A DNA stretch of 64,000 bases from Lachnospiraceae bacterium (GTDB lineage Bacteria; Bacillota; Clostridia; Lachnospirales; Lachnospiraceae). The stretch is from NCBI GenBank assembly GCA_910575565.1, contig CAJTFL010000004.1:124001-188000 (forward strand). The letters run 5' to 3'. Below the pieces are notes generated by a model, which worked only from the letters and a program-made list of their open reading frames with translations, searched no databases and was not told where the DNA came from. Within the stretch, counting starts at the first letter, position 1. Each line of letters begins with the position of its first letter. Position numbers and translations under genes: made by a program. Below are positions 8,465-16,753 of this stretch, piece by piece.

Positions 8465-8598
8465 GGTAACGGTTCAGTACCTTCACCGTTACGAGCAAAA
8501 ATCCATTAAAAATTGCCTACGGCAATGGGATTTTTGCCCTCTAGCCGAGTTATCTTACGGTCAGCGCAGTAAATGCGCAGACCTGCTAAATAGTTACC
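8465..8598. repeat. Structured intergenic element with nested hairpins
   Basis: A 134-nt spacer bounded by GGTAAC (8465-8470) and GTTACC (8593-8598). Inside are AACGG...CCGTT (8469-8491), a long nested hairpin GCAAAAATCC...GGATTTTTGC (about 8495-8537) whose centre is ATTGCCtacGGCAAT, and GCGCA...TGCGC (8564-8578). The right boundary overlaps the stop codon of the next gene. It has no reading frame of note. It looks like a mobile hairpin repeat or a structured RNA rather than a simple terminator. Confidence 0.6.
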
Positions 8599-9190
8599 CT
8601 AAATGAGCCATATACGCCACAGCCGCATCGACGCAGGCTTCCATCCCGGCCTTATGGCTGTCCAGGCAAAGATGGTAATTCTGGGGCTTTCCCCACTCGT
8701 TTCCCGTATAATACTGGTAATAATCCCTCCGCTTTTGGTCAATCTCCCGAACCCGCTTCTCTGTCAGCTTCGCCTCGGATTCCGGCAGTCCCTCCAGCTT
8801 ACAGATCCTCTGAACCCGCTTTTTAAAATTTGCGTAAAAAAACAGGTTCAGGCACTGCTCGTCCTTCAGCACCATATCGGCACAGCGCCCTACAATCACG
8901 CAAGGCCCATGATGAGCCAAACGGCGGATCACCCTGGACTGGGCGATAAAAATCTGGTCGGACATAGACGCCTCATATGTATGGGAAAAGGGCGTGTACT
9001 TCACCTCTTCTTTTTCCATAAAAGCATTGTCATACATTTCAAAAATGTGCTCTTCGATCTCGATATCCTCCGCCGCCATTTTAATCAATTCCTTATCATA
9101 AAATGGAATCCCAAGCCGCTCCGCCAGCTGGCAGCCAATCTGCCTCCCACCGCTTCCAAACTCCCTGCTGATGGTAATGATTTTTGTCAT
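8594..9190 (-). CDS. Cytidylate kinase-like family protein
   Basis: A 198-residue cytoplasmic P-loop protein of the AAA_26 / cytidylate-kinase-like family. The N-terminus MTKIITISREFGSGGRQIG has the family's modified P-loop (SREFGSGG) and is followed by AERLGIPFYDKELI. Arg/Lys-rich helices (KKRVQRICKLEGL, EKRVREIDQKRRDYYQYYTG) form the lid. These proteins are common in Firmicutes and their true substrate is undefined; a nucleoside-phosphate kinase role is inferred. Start at 9190 preceded by GGGAGGTG; a longer frame of 23 more residues exists but lacks a ribosome-binding site. Confidence 0.85.
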   Translation of the reverse strand: MTKIITISREFGSGGRQIGCQLAERLGIPFYDKELIKMAAEDIEIEEHIFEMYDNAFMEKEEVKYTPFSHTYEASMSDQIFIAQSRVIRRLAHHGPCVIVGRCADMVLKDEQCLNLFFYANFKKRVQRICKLEGLPESEAKLTEKRVREIDQKRRDYYQYYTGNEWGKPQNYHLCLDSHKAGMEACVDAAVAYMAHLG

Positions 9191-9363
9191 AAAGCACCTC
9201 CCAAATCCCACTCTTCCGCCGTAAAGCATTGCAATCCTTTGCATCTCATCGTATACCATGTCCAGTGCTCATAGTATACCATGTCCACCGCCTTTTTGGC
9301 AATGCTAAGACAATAGTTTTCTTTGGAATCTTATGGTTTTTGGCTCCACTCCTGTTTACGGCA

Positions 9364-9391
9364 TTGCAATTTCCAAAAAATCAGGTAAAAT
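9364..9391 (+). promoter_or_regulatory. Sigma-A-type promoter for the aldo/keto reductase
   Basis: TTGCAA (9364-9369), 16-nt spacer, TAAAAT (9386-9391). The stretch TCAGGTAAAATAGAA around the -10 box is repeated exactly at about 5596-5610, upstream of the wall-binding protein gene, where a -35 box is less clear. Confidence 0.5.
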
Positions 9392-9473
9392 AGAATTAAC
9401 GCGGCTGCCTGGCCTTTTGCCTTGGGCTGGCGCTGCCAAACCTTACCCGGCAACTACATAAGGAGGAACCAGC

Positions 9474-10499
9474 ATGAACCAAACTGTTACCCTTGGAAGC
9501 ACTGGCATTACCGTCAATAAAAATGGCTTTGGAGCCTTGCCTATCCAGCGGATTTCCACAGAGGAAGCCGTCCGCCTTCTCCAAAAGGCCTATAAAGGCG
9601 GCATCAATTTTTATGATACCGCCCGCGCTTATACCGACAGCGAAGAAAAGCTAGGGAAGGCTTTCCAGGATGTCCGTGAACATATTTACCTTGCCACAAA
9701 AACCATGTCCGTGAATGCCGAAGGCTTTTGGAAGGATCTGGAACAAAGCCTGGCGAATTTAAAAACAGATTACGTGGATCTGTACCAATTCCATAACCCC
9801 GCCTTCTGCCCCAAGCCTGGGGACGGCTCCGGCCTTTATGAAGCGGCTTTAGAGGCAAAAGCCCAGGGGAAAATCCGCCATATCGGCATCACCAACCACC
9901 GGCTGGCCGTGGCAAAGGAAGCCATCCAATCCGGCCTTTATGAAACCCTCCAGTTCCCTTTCTGCTATCTTGCCGCCGAAGCCGATCTGGAGCTGGTAAG
10001 GATATGCAAAGAAAAACACATGGGATTTATCTCCATGAAAGCATTATCCGGCGGCCTGATCACCGATTCTGCCGCCGCCTACGCCTTCCAGGCCCAGTTT
10101 GATCATGTGCTGCCTATCTGGGGTATCCAGCGGGAAAAGGAATTGGATGAATTTTTATGCTATGTAAAAACCCCTCCGGCCATGACGGAGGCAATCACCG
10201 CGCTGATTGCCAAAGACCAAAAGGAACTGGCCGGAAACTTCTGCCGTGGCTGCGGGTACTGTATGCCCTGTCCGGCAGGAATTGAAATCAATAACTGTGC
10301 CCGTATGTCCCTTTTAATCCGGCGCTCCCCCTCCGCCAGCCAGTTAACCCCCTCGGCTCAGGAAAAGATGGCAAGGATTGCAGACTGCCTCCACTGCGGA
10401 CAGTGCAAGGCCAAATGCCCCTATGGCATCGATACGCCCGCCCTCCTGGAAGCCAACTATAAGGATTACCAGGAAATTTTGGCTGGCAAGCCCCTTTAA
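9474..10499 (+). CDS. Aldo/keto reductase with C-terminal ferredoxin domain
   Basis: A 341-residue NAD(P)H-dependent oxidoreductase. Residues 1 to about 245 form the AKR barrel: FYDTARAYTDSEEKLGKA holds the catalytic Asp and Tyr, LATKT the Lys, and DLYQFHNP the His. The C-terminus carries two cysteine clusters (CRGCGYCMPCPAGI and CLHCGQCKAKCPYGI) that should bind two 4Fe-4S centres, as in other 'aldo/keto reductase, 4Fe-4S' proteins of anaerobes. Substrate unknown. AAGGAGGAACCAGC precedes the ATG. It is monocistronic with a promoter at 9364-9391. Confidence 0.93.
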   Translation: MNQTVTLGSTGITVNKNGFGALPIQRISTEEAVRLLQKAYKGGINFYDTARAYTDSEEKLGKAFQDVREHIYLATKTMSVNAEGFWKDLEQSLANLKTDYVDLYQFHNPAFCPKPGDGSGLYEAALEAKAQGKIRHIGITNHRLAVAKEAIQSGLYETLQFPFCYLAAEADLELVRICKEKHMGFISMKALSGGLITDSAAAYAFQAQFDHVLPIWGIQREKELDEFLCYVKTPPAMTEAITALIAKDQKELAGNFCRGCGYCMPCPAGIEINNCARMSLLIRRSPSASQLTPSAQEKMARIADCLHCGQCKAKCPYGIDTPALLEANYKDYQEILAGKPL

Positions 10500-10520
10500 T
10501 GCTCTAAAAGCCGTAATTTA

Positions 10521-10566
10521 CCTGGGGACAGTACTAGTTCAGCCTGAACTTGTCCCTGTCCCCAGG
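10521..10566. repeat. Inverted repeat at the convergent gene ends
   Basis: An 11-bp perfect inverted repeat CCTGGGGACAG/CTGTCCCCAGG (10521-10531, 10556-10566) with an inner palindrome GTTCAGCCTGAAC. It covers the last codons and stop of the 10534 gene. Neither side has a clear U-tract, so a terminator role is possible but not certain. Confidence 0.6.
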
Positions 10567-11052
10567 GTTAATCCGATACTCCACCCGCTTAATATGCTCT
10601 TCCTTATACTCCAAAAGCTTATGGTTTTTCAGGCCGTCCAGGAATTCATCCTTATGCCGCATCACCATCCCCAAATCGCTGACAGCCGGATTCATCTGCA
10701 GGCAAATCCAGGTTTCATCTTCCCTATATTCCCTTTTTCTTATTTTTATCTCATACAGCTGGGAATTATATTCCACTTCAATTTCCACGGTATTTTCCGG
10801 GACATCCTCCTGCTCCTTTAACACACATTCGGAACCGGCGAAATCACCCATCAGCCAGATCTTATCCCCATCCTCTGGGTAAACGCTGCAGATAAAAGTT
10901 TCCGTGGCAAACGCCTCCTGGGAAGCCGGGATCTCCTGGTAGGAAAAGCCAGAAATATCCGCAAACACTATCCCGCTTCCTATCCCCCCAAGGAGCACGC
11001 CTGCGCAGAAAACTGCTGCTGCAATCCCTCTTAATCGGTTCTTTCCATTCAT
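10534..11052 (-). CDS. Hypothetical exported or membrane-anchored protein (172 aa)
   Basis: The first 31 residues contain a basic start and one hydrophobic segment (IAAAVFCAGVLLGGIGSGIVFA), so the protein is exported or anchored. The rest is a beta-rich domain of about 135 residues, rich in charged residues, with isolated cysteines (ICSVYP, SECVLK, WICLQM). I do not recognise the family. It is the third gene of a PadR - HAAS/DUF1700 - membrane-protein operon (13-nt gap from the gene before). In comparable operons the third gene often encodes a DUF4097-like surface adhesin; this one is shorter and not clearly that family. A role in envelope-stress sensing is an inference from context only. Confidence 0.7.
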   Translation of the reverse strand: MNGKNRLRGIAAAVFCAGVLLGGIGSGIVFADISGFSYQEIPASQEAFATETFICSVYPEDGDKIWLMGDFAGSECVLKEQEDVPENTVEIEVEYNSQLYEIKIRKREYREDETWICLQMNPAVSDLGMVMRHKDEFLDGLKNHKLLEYKEEHIKRVEYRINPGDRDKFRLN

Positions 11053-11065
11053 CTTCTCTCCTCCA

Positions 11066-12082
11066 TTACCGCCCGGCGCCGATTTCTAAACCATCTTGCT
11101 TTCCCTGCCGGAAGGCTTCTTCCCCTCCCTTATCCGGTTTCCGGGATTCTCCTCCTTCCGACTCCTTTTTCGGCTTAACCCAAAAAAACGTGCACCCTAA
11201 CACGCTTAGGGAAACGAAGCAAAGCACCGCCCCAAAACAGCCCAGTACCGCCCCCAAAAATGGATAACCCTGACACCAAAGTACGCTTAACAGTCCAAGA
11301 AAATACAAGCACACCAGCCCGCAAAAGGCAGCTCCCGCAGCTGCCAGCACCACGCAAAAATTCCAGCCCAGCCGGCACCACCAGATCACGCACCTTAAAG
11401 ACCACCGGATAATCCCCTGGATCCAACTGGCCAGACGCCTTCCTGCGCACCTTGCGCATTTTCCCCTGCCCGCTTTCCGGCTCCTTTCTGCTTTCCGGCT
11501 CCTTTCTGCTTTCCAGTTCTTTTCTGCTTTCTGGTTCTTTTCCCCATCTCCGGAAAAAAAAGTCTCTTCCTCCCCGGCTAAGTTTAACTGTGCCTCCTCC
11601 TCATCCTTCTGCCCTGCCTTCTCCCTTCCCTTAACGCTTTCCCACACCTGCTTTCCCAGGCAAAGGGGCAAAGCAATCAGCCAAACGAGCTTTCTGCCCA
11701 AAGCCTTAACTGCCCGCAAAAGCCAGGCCCAGGCTCCGCGCAATCCCTTGCCTATCCTGCCTATCCATCCTATGAGCAGACGTTTTTCTTCCTCCCCGCC
11801 TTCCTCCGCCCCTCTCCTGTCCGCCCTTTTCCAAAAGAGCCTTGGGAAGGCTCTGCCCGTCCCGGCCCGCCCATACCCGGGCTTTACGTGGTAAGCCTCC
11901 AAAATCTCCGCCGCCAGCTCCTGGAGGGAGCCAAAATCACGGATAGCCTCATCCTCGCTCATCCCCTTTTCTATCTTCATCTGAATATGTTGGGAATATT
12001 CTCCAAGGATATCCTCCTGCTCCTCATCCTCCAGCACCGCCAGATAACCTTTTAACTCATCCAAAAACTCCTGTTTCTTCAT
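11066..12082 (-). CDS. HAAS/DUF1700 domain membrane protein
   Basis: A 338-residue protein. Residues 1-62 form a HAAS-type helical domain (KKQEFLDELKGYLAVLEDEE, then a DEAIRDFGSLQELAAEIL motif), which is nearly always found next to PadR regulators. A hydrophobic segment lies near residue 120, followed by a very basic Lys/Arg-rich low-complexity linker (about 165-205) and two more hydrophobic segments near residues 230-275. The start at 12082 has GGAGG 5 nt upstream and overlaps the padR gene by 26 nt. A GTG start four codons upstream is less likely. Probably an integral membrane regulator or target of the PadR system; exact role unknown. Confidence 0.8.
   Translation of the reverse strand: MKKQEFLDELKGYLAVLEDEEQEDILGEYSQHIQMKIEKGMSEDEAIRDFGSLQELAAEILEAYHVKPGYGRAGTGRAFPRLFWKRADRRGAEEGGEEEKRLLIGWIGRIGKGLRGAWAWLLRAVKALGRKLVWLIALPLCLGKQVWESVKGREKAGQKDEEEAQLNLAGEEETFFSGDGEKNQKAEKNWKAERSRKAERSRKAGRGKCARCAGRRLASWIQGIIRWSLRCVIWWCRLGWNFCVVLAAAGAAFCGLVCLYFLGLLSVLWCQGYPFLGAVLGCFGAVLCFVSLSVLGCTFFWVKPKKESEGGESRKPDKGGEEAFRQGKQDGLEIGAGR
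11456..11545. repeat. Tandem 21-nt repeat inside the HAAS gene
   Basis: The unit GCTTTCCGGCTCCTTTCTGC is repeated about four times with drift between 11461 and 11542. It encodes the repeated basic motif K-A-E-R-S-R-K of the linker on the minus strand. Such in-frame repeats could vary in number between strains. Confidence 0.7.
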
Positions 12083-12404
12083 CGAATCCTCCACCTTGCT
12101 CTCTTAAAAATTTGCACACCCTGGTCTGAAGCTCAACCCACTCCTTCTCCAGCAAGTCCCGGTACAGCACGCCGGAAGCCGTCAGATGGTAGTACTTCCT
12201 GGGAGGCCCCTCTTTCGACTCCCGCAGATAGGTTTCAAAATAGTGCTCATTGGTCAAACGCTTTAACAGCGGATATATGGTTCCTTCATTCACGTCAATC
12301 ACCTTTGACACCTCTTCCACCAGCTCATATCCATACATATCCCGCTTCCTCACCGACTCCAGAACAATCAGCTCCAGCACACCCTTTTTCAACTGCGCAT
12401 TCAT
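12057..12404 (-). CDS. PadR-family transcriptional regulator
   Basis: A 115-residue winged-helix repressor. It begins MNAQLKKGVLELIVLESV, the classic PadR start, followed by a YGYELVEEVSK recognition region and the wing EGTIYPLLKRLTNEHY. A short C-terminal helix would provide dimerisation. It heads the operon with the HAAS gene, overlapping it by 26 nt. Its promoter (12426-12454) contains an ATAC-N10-GTAT inverted repeat that may be its own operator, suggesting autoregulation. Ligand unknown. Confidence 0.92.
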   Translation of the reverse strand: MNAQLKKGVLELIVLESVRKRDMYGYELVEEVSKVIDVNEGTIYPLLKRLTNEHYFETYLRESKEGPPRKYYHLTASGVLYRDLLEKEWVELQTRVCKFLREQGGGFDEETGVFG

Positions 12405-12425
12405 GCGAACCCTCCTTGTGATACT

Positions 12426-12454
12426 ATATTATACCAACTACCTTGTATTGTCAA
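12426..12454 (-). promoter_or_regulatory. padR promoter with overlapping operator-like repeat
   Basis: Minus strand TTGACA (12449-12454), 17-nt spacer, TAATAT (12426-12431); TATAAT at 15 nt is an alternative reading. The inverted repeat ATAC-N10-GTAT (ATACAAGGTAGTTGGTAT) covers the spacer, where PadR-type repressors bind. Confidence 0.65.
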
Positions 12455-12560
12455 GTACTAATAAAAGCAAAATACCATCTGCCATAAAGCGCCTCGGGAA
12501 AACCGCGAATTGCACCTCCCCTATGGACATTCTCCGGCAGATGGATTATGATAAGATATT

Positions 12561-12597
12561 ATGATGTTAGGGGCAAAAGTTTTTTGACCCCTATGAT
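12561..12597 (+). repeat. Dispersed palindrome, GGGGTCAAAA family (copy 1)
   Basis: GATGTTAGGGGCAAAAG followed by TTTTTTGACCCCTA forms a hairpin with AAAA/TTTT and AGGGG/CCCCT arms. Related copies are at 50953-50992 and 56860-56891. It lies in the leader region of the threonine aldolase gene. Confidence 0.7.
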
Positions 12598-12649
12598 ACA
12601 TATAAACCCTTGATATGGGTAAACATCCGAAACAGGAGGACTTACTTTT

Positions 12650-13690
12650 ATGTACTGCTTTAATAATGACTATAGCGAAGGCGCCCATCCAAATATCATG
12701 AACGCCCTAATCCAGGCAAGCTTAAAACAGCATACCGGCTACAGCCTGGATACCCATACGGAACACGCCAAGGAGCTGATCCGGAAGGAAATCCAGCGGG
12801 AGGATGCAGACATCCATCTAATCGTCGGAGGAACCCAAACCAATATGATCACCATCAGCGCCGCCCTCCGTCCCCACCAGGCCGTAATTGCCCCGGAAAC
12901 CGGCCATATCAATGTCCACGAAACCGGTTCCATCGAATCAACCGGGCACAAAGTATTAACCCAGCCTGCGCCCGATGGGAAGCTGACCCCTGCCCTAATC
13001 GGGAAAACCCTGGACTGGCATACAGACGAGCATATGGTGCAGCCTAAAATGGTTTATATTTCCAATACTACTGAAATTGGGACGCAGTATACCCTGGCGG
13101 AGCTGGAAGCCCTTTCCGCCTTCTGCAGGCAAAAAGGACTTTTCTTATTCTTAGACGGAGCGCGCCTTGGCGCCGCCCTTACCAGTCCTGCCAACGACGT
13201 AACTATGGCAGATATCGCCCGGCTAACCGACGTATTCTATATCGGCGGGACGAAAAACGGAGCCTTGTTTGGCGAAGCCCTGGTCATCCTGAACCCAGAG
13301 CTAAAGCCGGATTTCCGGTATATGATTAAGCAAAAAGGAGCCATGCTGGCCAAAGGATTCCTTTTAGGCATCCAGTTTGAAGAGCTGTTCCAAAACCAGC
13401 TGTTTTACGAAATGGCCTCCCATGCCAATGAAATGGCCGCGTCCTTAAAAACCGTGTTTTCCCAGTGCGGCTTCCCCTTCTTCTCGGAATCCTGCACCAA
13501 CCAGCAGTTCCCCATCCTGCCAAACGAATTAATCGCCCAGCTGCGCAAATCCTACCAATTCCAGGATCAGCAGGCGATCGACGATAACCACACCGCCGTC
13601 CGCTTCGTCACCTCCTGGGCTACGAAAGAAGAAGCGGTAAGGCAGTTTGTGGCCGATTTTAAGAAGCTGGCAAAAGATTGCGGGCGTTAA
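12650..13690 (+). CDS. ltaE: Low-specificity threonine aldolase (PLP-dependent)
   Basis: A 346-residue cytoplasmic fold-type I PLP enzyme of the beta-eliminating lyase/threonine aldolase family, splitting L-threonine or L-allo-threonine to glycine and acetaldehyde. Seen in sequence: the internal-aldimine lysine K202 in YIGGTKNG, the pyridine-binding aspartate D169 in FLDGARLG, the stacking histidine H90 in NVHETGS, and the phosphate-binding GGTQTN segment at 60-65. Length is normal. AACAGGAGG precedes the ATG. It is a single-gene unit; the S41 gene converges on it. Related tyrosine phenol-lyase-like activity is less likely given the short length. Confidence 0.92.
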   Translation: MYCFNNDYSEGAHPNIMNALIQASLKQHTGYSLDTHTEHAKELIRKEIQREDADIHLIVGGTQTNMITISAALRPHQAVIAPETGHINVHETGSIESTGHKVLTQPAPDGKLTPALIGKTLDWHTDEHMVQPKMVYISNTTEIGTQYTLAELEALSAFCRQKGLFLFLDGARLGAALTSPANDVTMADIARLTDVFYIGGTKNGALFGEALVILNPELKPDFRYMIKQKGAMLAKGFLLGIQFEELFQNQLFYEMASHANEMAASLKTVFSQCGFPFFSESCTNQQFPILPNELIAQLRKSYQFQDQQAIDDNHTAVRFVTSWATKEEAVRQFVADFKKLAKDCGR

Positions 13691-13726
13691 TGGCCGTTTA
13701 AAAGCCGTTTAAAAAAGCAGCCGCTT

Positions 13727-13756
13727 AAAAAAGCACGGGAGTTCACCCTCCCGTGC
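13727..13756 (-). terminator. Terminator of the S41 protease gene
   Basis: Minus strand stem GCACGGGAG/CTCCCGTGC (13733-13741, 13748-13756) followed by TTTTTT. On the plus side two direct GCCGTTTAAAA repeats lie between it and the threonine aldolase stop. Confidence 0.88.
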
Positions 13757-13792
13757 CTATGCATCCATTTGCCTTGCCGCTTCCATCACCGC

Positions 13793-15328
13793 CTACGCGG
13801 CAAAGGCGCCAGCCTTCCCCTTATCCTCAATCATCTCATCCAAAACCTCCAGCGCCTTCTCCAGCTGATTATCGTAAAGCTCCTCTGCAGCTTCCCCATC
13901 ATTTCCAGCCTGGCCGCTGTTTCCATTCCCATCTCCATCCAAAGCAGCCTGACTGCCCTGACCATCATCCCGGCCTGCGCTATCCTGCTCACCTGCCCCA
14001 TCATTCCTGCCTGCGCCATCCTGCTCATCCGCGCCATCGTTCCCATCTTCCGATGCCGCCTCCCCATCTTCCTGCCCTTTGCCTTCCGCCGCCTTATCCT
14101 CATCCTCTTTTGGCAGCTCATAAGCAATCTCCACATCCGGCTCCAAGCCCACGCCGTGGAGATCGAAGCCACTGGGGCTGTAGTAATGGGCAGTAGTCAG
14201 CTTCACCGCCGAACCGTCCCCTAAAGGAAGGAGCGTCTGCACAATCCCTTTCCCGAAACTGGTAGTCCCCACAAGCTTTGCCCTGCCGTAATCCCGCATG
14301 GCTCCGGCAAATACTTCGGAAGCGCTGGCGGAATTGCCGTCAATCAGGATAACCGTAGGGATATCTATGCTATGGCCGTCCTCGCAGTAAAATTTATCCC
14401 CCTGCTCATTCTTATCCGCGGTTGATACCACCAGGGTCTTTCCCTTTTCCTGGGAATACTCATCTAAATCATCCGGCAGCATATAGTCAATCATCGCCAC
14501 CGCCGTATCCAGCACGCCTCCTGGATTTCCCCGAAGATCGATCACCAGGCCTTCCATTCCCTGTCCTTCCAGATCATCTAAAGCCGACTTAAACTGCTCT
14601 GTCGTCACCGTGTCAAACTGACTGACGATAATATACCCTGCCTTATGGGCTTTCATCTCATATTCCACGGTAGGGACTTCGATCTGCCGCCTTACCACAT
14701 CCATCTCCACGTAATCCTCAGCCGCGGGGCGGAACATCTTTAGATGGACCATCGTGCCCTCTTCCCCCTTAACGTGCTGCTTTACCAGGATATCCAAATC
14801 CAAATCCGTAGTGACTTCCACATCATCTACCTGGTAAAATATATCCCCTACCCGAAGCCCAGCCTCCTCCGCCGGGGTTCCTTTAAACACCTTAGCCACG
14901 GAAATTATGCCCGTCACCATATTTTTCGATACCATAGCGCCAATCCCGCAGTATTCCCCGGAAGTTTCTTCCATCAGATCCATAAATTCATCTTCTGTAT
15001 AGTAAACAGAATAGGGATCATCCAGGCCAGCCATCATCCCTTTAAAGATAAATTCCTCTACATTTTCCTGATCTTCATCAAACAGAAAATAATGATCAAT
15101 AATCTCCTGGAGCCGCTTGGCCTTTACCTCCACTTCATTCCAGCGGATGCCGGAGCCATTATCCTTCTCCCCGGCAGGGCTGCCATTCTGAGCCTGAACT
15201 TGGCTGCGGATCATGCTCCTCCCGATTAAAAAAATCCCGGCGGACATTCCCACAATCACCAGGCCCGCAAAAGCGGTCACCAGGGAACCGATCAAAATTC
15301 CCTTCCAAAATTTATTCTTACTTTCCAA
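13793..15328 (-). CDS. S41-family C-terminal processing peptidase
   Basis: A 511-residue membrane-anchored serine protease of the CtpA/CtpB type. Residues 10-36 form an N-terminal signal anchor, so the enzyme faces outside. A PDZ domain (about 120-205, with the GIGAMV ligand loop) is followed by the S41 catalytic core with S335 in GNSASASEV, K360 in TSFGKGIVQ and Q364. It cleaves exported substrates at their C-termini. An unusual feature is the last 110 or so residues: a low-complexity Asp/Gly/Asn/Glu tail with repeated DGAGxxD units, ending in a helix. Monocistronic, with its own terminator. Confidence 0.93.
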   Translation of the reverse strand: MESKNKFWKGILIGSLVTAFAGLVIVGMSAGIFLIGRSMIRSQVQAQNGSPAGEKDNGSGIRWNEVEVKAKRLQEIIDHYFLFDEDQENVEEFIFKGMMAGLDDPYSVYYTEDEFMDLMEETSGEYCGIGAMVSKNMVTGIISVAKVFKGTPAEEAGLRVGDIFYQVDDVEVTTDLDLDILVKQHVKGEEGTMVHLKMFRPAAEDYVEMDVVRRQIEVPTVEYEMKAHKAGYIIVSQFDTVTTEQFKSALDDLEGQGMEGLVIDLRGNPGGVLDTAVAMIDYMLPDDLDEYSQEKGKTLVVSTADKNEQGDKFYCEDGHSIDIPTVILIDGNSASASEVFAGAMRDYGRAKLVGTTSFGKGIVQTLLPLGDGSAVKLTTAHYYSPSGFDLHGVGLEPDVEIAYELPKEDEDKAAEGKGQEDGEAASEDGNDGADEQDGAGRNDGAGEQDSAGRDDGQGSQAALDGDGNGNSGQAGNDGEAAEELYDNQLEKALEVLDEMIEDKGKAGAFAA

Positions 15329-15464
15329 CGCTTTAATCTCCTATCTGTTTTATCGGGGGCTTTCTCTGCATTTCGCACCGTTAACAGATGCTGCTGCTTT
15401 TCATAATATTCCCTGAATCACCCGCAGTATGCAAAAGACCGTCATTTCCTCTCCTTAAAGGCGG

Positions 15465-15495
15465 ATAAAAAGAATCCTGCAAAAGCAGGATTCTT
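15465..15495 (-). terminator. Terminator of the CdaR-type gene
   Basis: Minus strand perfect 11-bp stem AAGAATCCTGC/GCAGGATTCTT (15470-15480, 15485-15495) followed by TTTTTATC. The same stem sequence recurs at 59761-59784 inside a coding region. Confidence 0.85.
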
Positions 15496-15531
15496 CATCT
15501 GCAAATAGCAGAGAGCGCCGCAGGCATACTG

Positions 15532-15553
15532 GAGCGTGTTTGAAAAAGCACGC
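15532..15553 (+). repeat. Dispersed GAGCGTGTTTGAAAAA repeat (copy 1)
   Basis: GAGCGTGTTTGAAAAAG followed by CACGC, which pairs with GCGTG. Other copies are at 20988-21005 and, as a long palindrome, at 42421-42482. It ends at the stop codon of the CdaR-type gene. Confidence 0.65.
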
Positions 15554-15554
15554 C

Positions 15555-16643
15555 CTAATATTCCAAACTCTCCATGTACTTCATGTACTTGACTACCATC
15601 AGGGCAATCTTAAAGGTGATGGCATCCTCAAACACCCGCAGATCCAGGCCGGTGCTCTTTTGCAGCTTGTCCAGGCGGTATACCAGGGTATTCCGGTGGA
15701 TATACAGCTGGCGGGAGGTTTCCGAAACATTCAAGCTGTTCTCGAAAAACTTATTGATAGTGGTTAAGGTTTCCTCGTCAAAATCATCCGGCGACTTATT
15801 GTCAAAAATTTCCTTGATGAACATCCGGCACAGAGGCAGGGGAAGCTGATAGATCAACCGTCCAATTCCTAAATGGGAATAAGCCACTACGTTTTTATTG
15901 CTGTAGAAAATCTTCCCCACATCCAATGCCATCTTGGCTTCCTTGTAGGAACGGGAAACCTCCTTGATCTCATTGACAATGGTTCCAAAGGCCACATGAA
16001 CCTTCGTCATGGCCTCCGTATTCAGCATATCTAAAATCGTGCTGGCCGTCTTTTCCAGCTCCTCATAGCCTTCGCCTGGCTTAACCTCCTTTACCAGGAT
16101 GATGTTCTTCTCATCCACCGCGGTAATGAAATCCTTAGTCTTGGCCGCAAACAGGCTCCTTACGGTTTCCAGCGCATTTACATCCTTCTCATGCTGCGTT
16201 TCAATCAGGTAAACTACCCGCTTTACATTCGTCTCAATATGCAGTTTCTTCGCCCGGTTGTAAATATCTACCAGGAGAAGATTATCCAGCAGCAGGTTCT
16301 TAATGAAATTATCCTTGTCAAACCGTTCTTTATATGCCACTAAAAGGTTCTGCACCTGGAATGCCGCCAGCTTCCCTACCATATAAACATCATCGCTGCC
16401 GCCCTTCGCCAGCAAGATATATTCCAGCTGATGCTCATCAAACACTTTAAAAAACTGATATCCCTGGATAACCTGGCTGTCCGCAGGAGAGTCCACAAAT
16501 GCCAGGATCGAACTTTCGTATTCTTCCGCATCGTTAAAGGTGGTAGCCAGAACTTTGCCTTCCGTATCGCAGATGCATAAATCAATCCTGGTGATTCCCT
16601 TTAACCCTTCGATAGTGGTTTGAAGTATTTGATTTGAAATCAT
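15555..16643 (-). CDS. CdaR-type sugar diacid regulator (PucR-like)
   Basis: A 362-residue cytoplasmic regulator. The N-terminal part (ISNQILQTTIEGLKGITRID, then LCICDTEGKVLATTF) matches the putative sugar diacid recognition domain. The middle is a GGDEF-like/CdaR linker region. The C-terminal HTH_30 domain (about residues 300-350) reads SLNVSETSRQLYIHRNTLVYRLDKLQK. Related proteins activate glycerate, galactarate or purine genes. The start at 16643 was chosen because AAAGGAGAG lies upstream; an extension of 22 residues is possible. The adjacent upstream gene is the orphan UgpC ATPase on the same strand, but a terminator separates them. Confidence 0.88.
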   Translation of the reverse strand: MISNQILQTTIEGLKGITRIDLCICDTEGKVLATTFNDAEEYESSILAFVDSPADSQVIQGYQFFKVFDEHQLEYILLAKGGSDDVYMVGKLAAFQVQNLLVAYKERFDKDNFIKNLLLDNLLLVDIYNRAKKLHIETNVKRVVYLIETQHEKDVNALETVRSLFAAKTKDFITAVDEKNIILVKEVKPGEGYEELEKTASTILDMLNTEAMTKVHVAFGTIVNEIKEVSRSYKEAKMALDVGKIFYSNKNVVAYSHLGIGRLIYQLPLPLCRMFIKEIFDNKSPDDFDEETLTTINKFFENSLNVSETSRQLYIHRNTLVYRLDKLQKSTGLDLRVFEDAITFKIALMVVKYMKYMESLEY

Positions 16644-16753
16644 GCCAATTCTCTCCTTTTCGTCAAAGTCAACAACCTCGCGGCATCCGCCAAATGCTTG
16701 TGCAAGCACGGCACATGGCTTATGCCTGCGGGAATAAACACTAAGCTGCCATA

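Noticed and set aside
13753..14224. His/Pro-rich plus-strand frames opposite the S41 tail
   Set aside because: Shadow of a low-complexity coding region.
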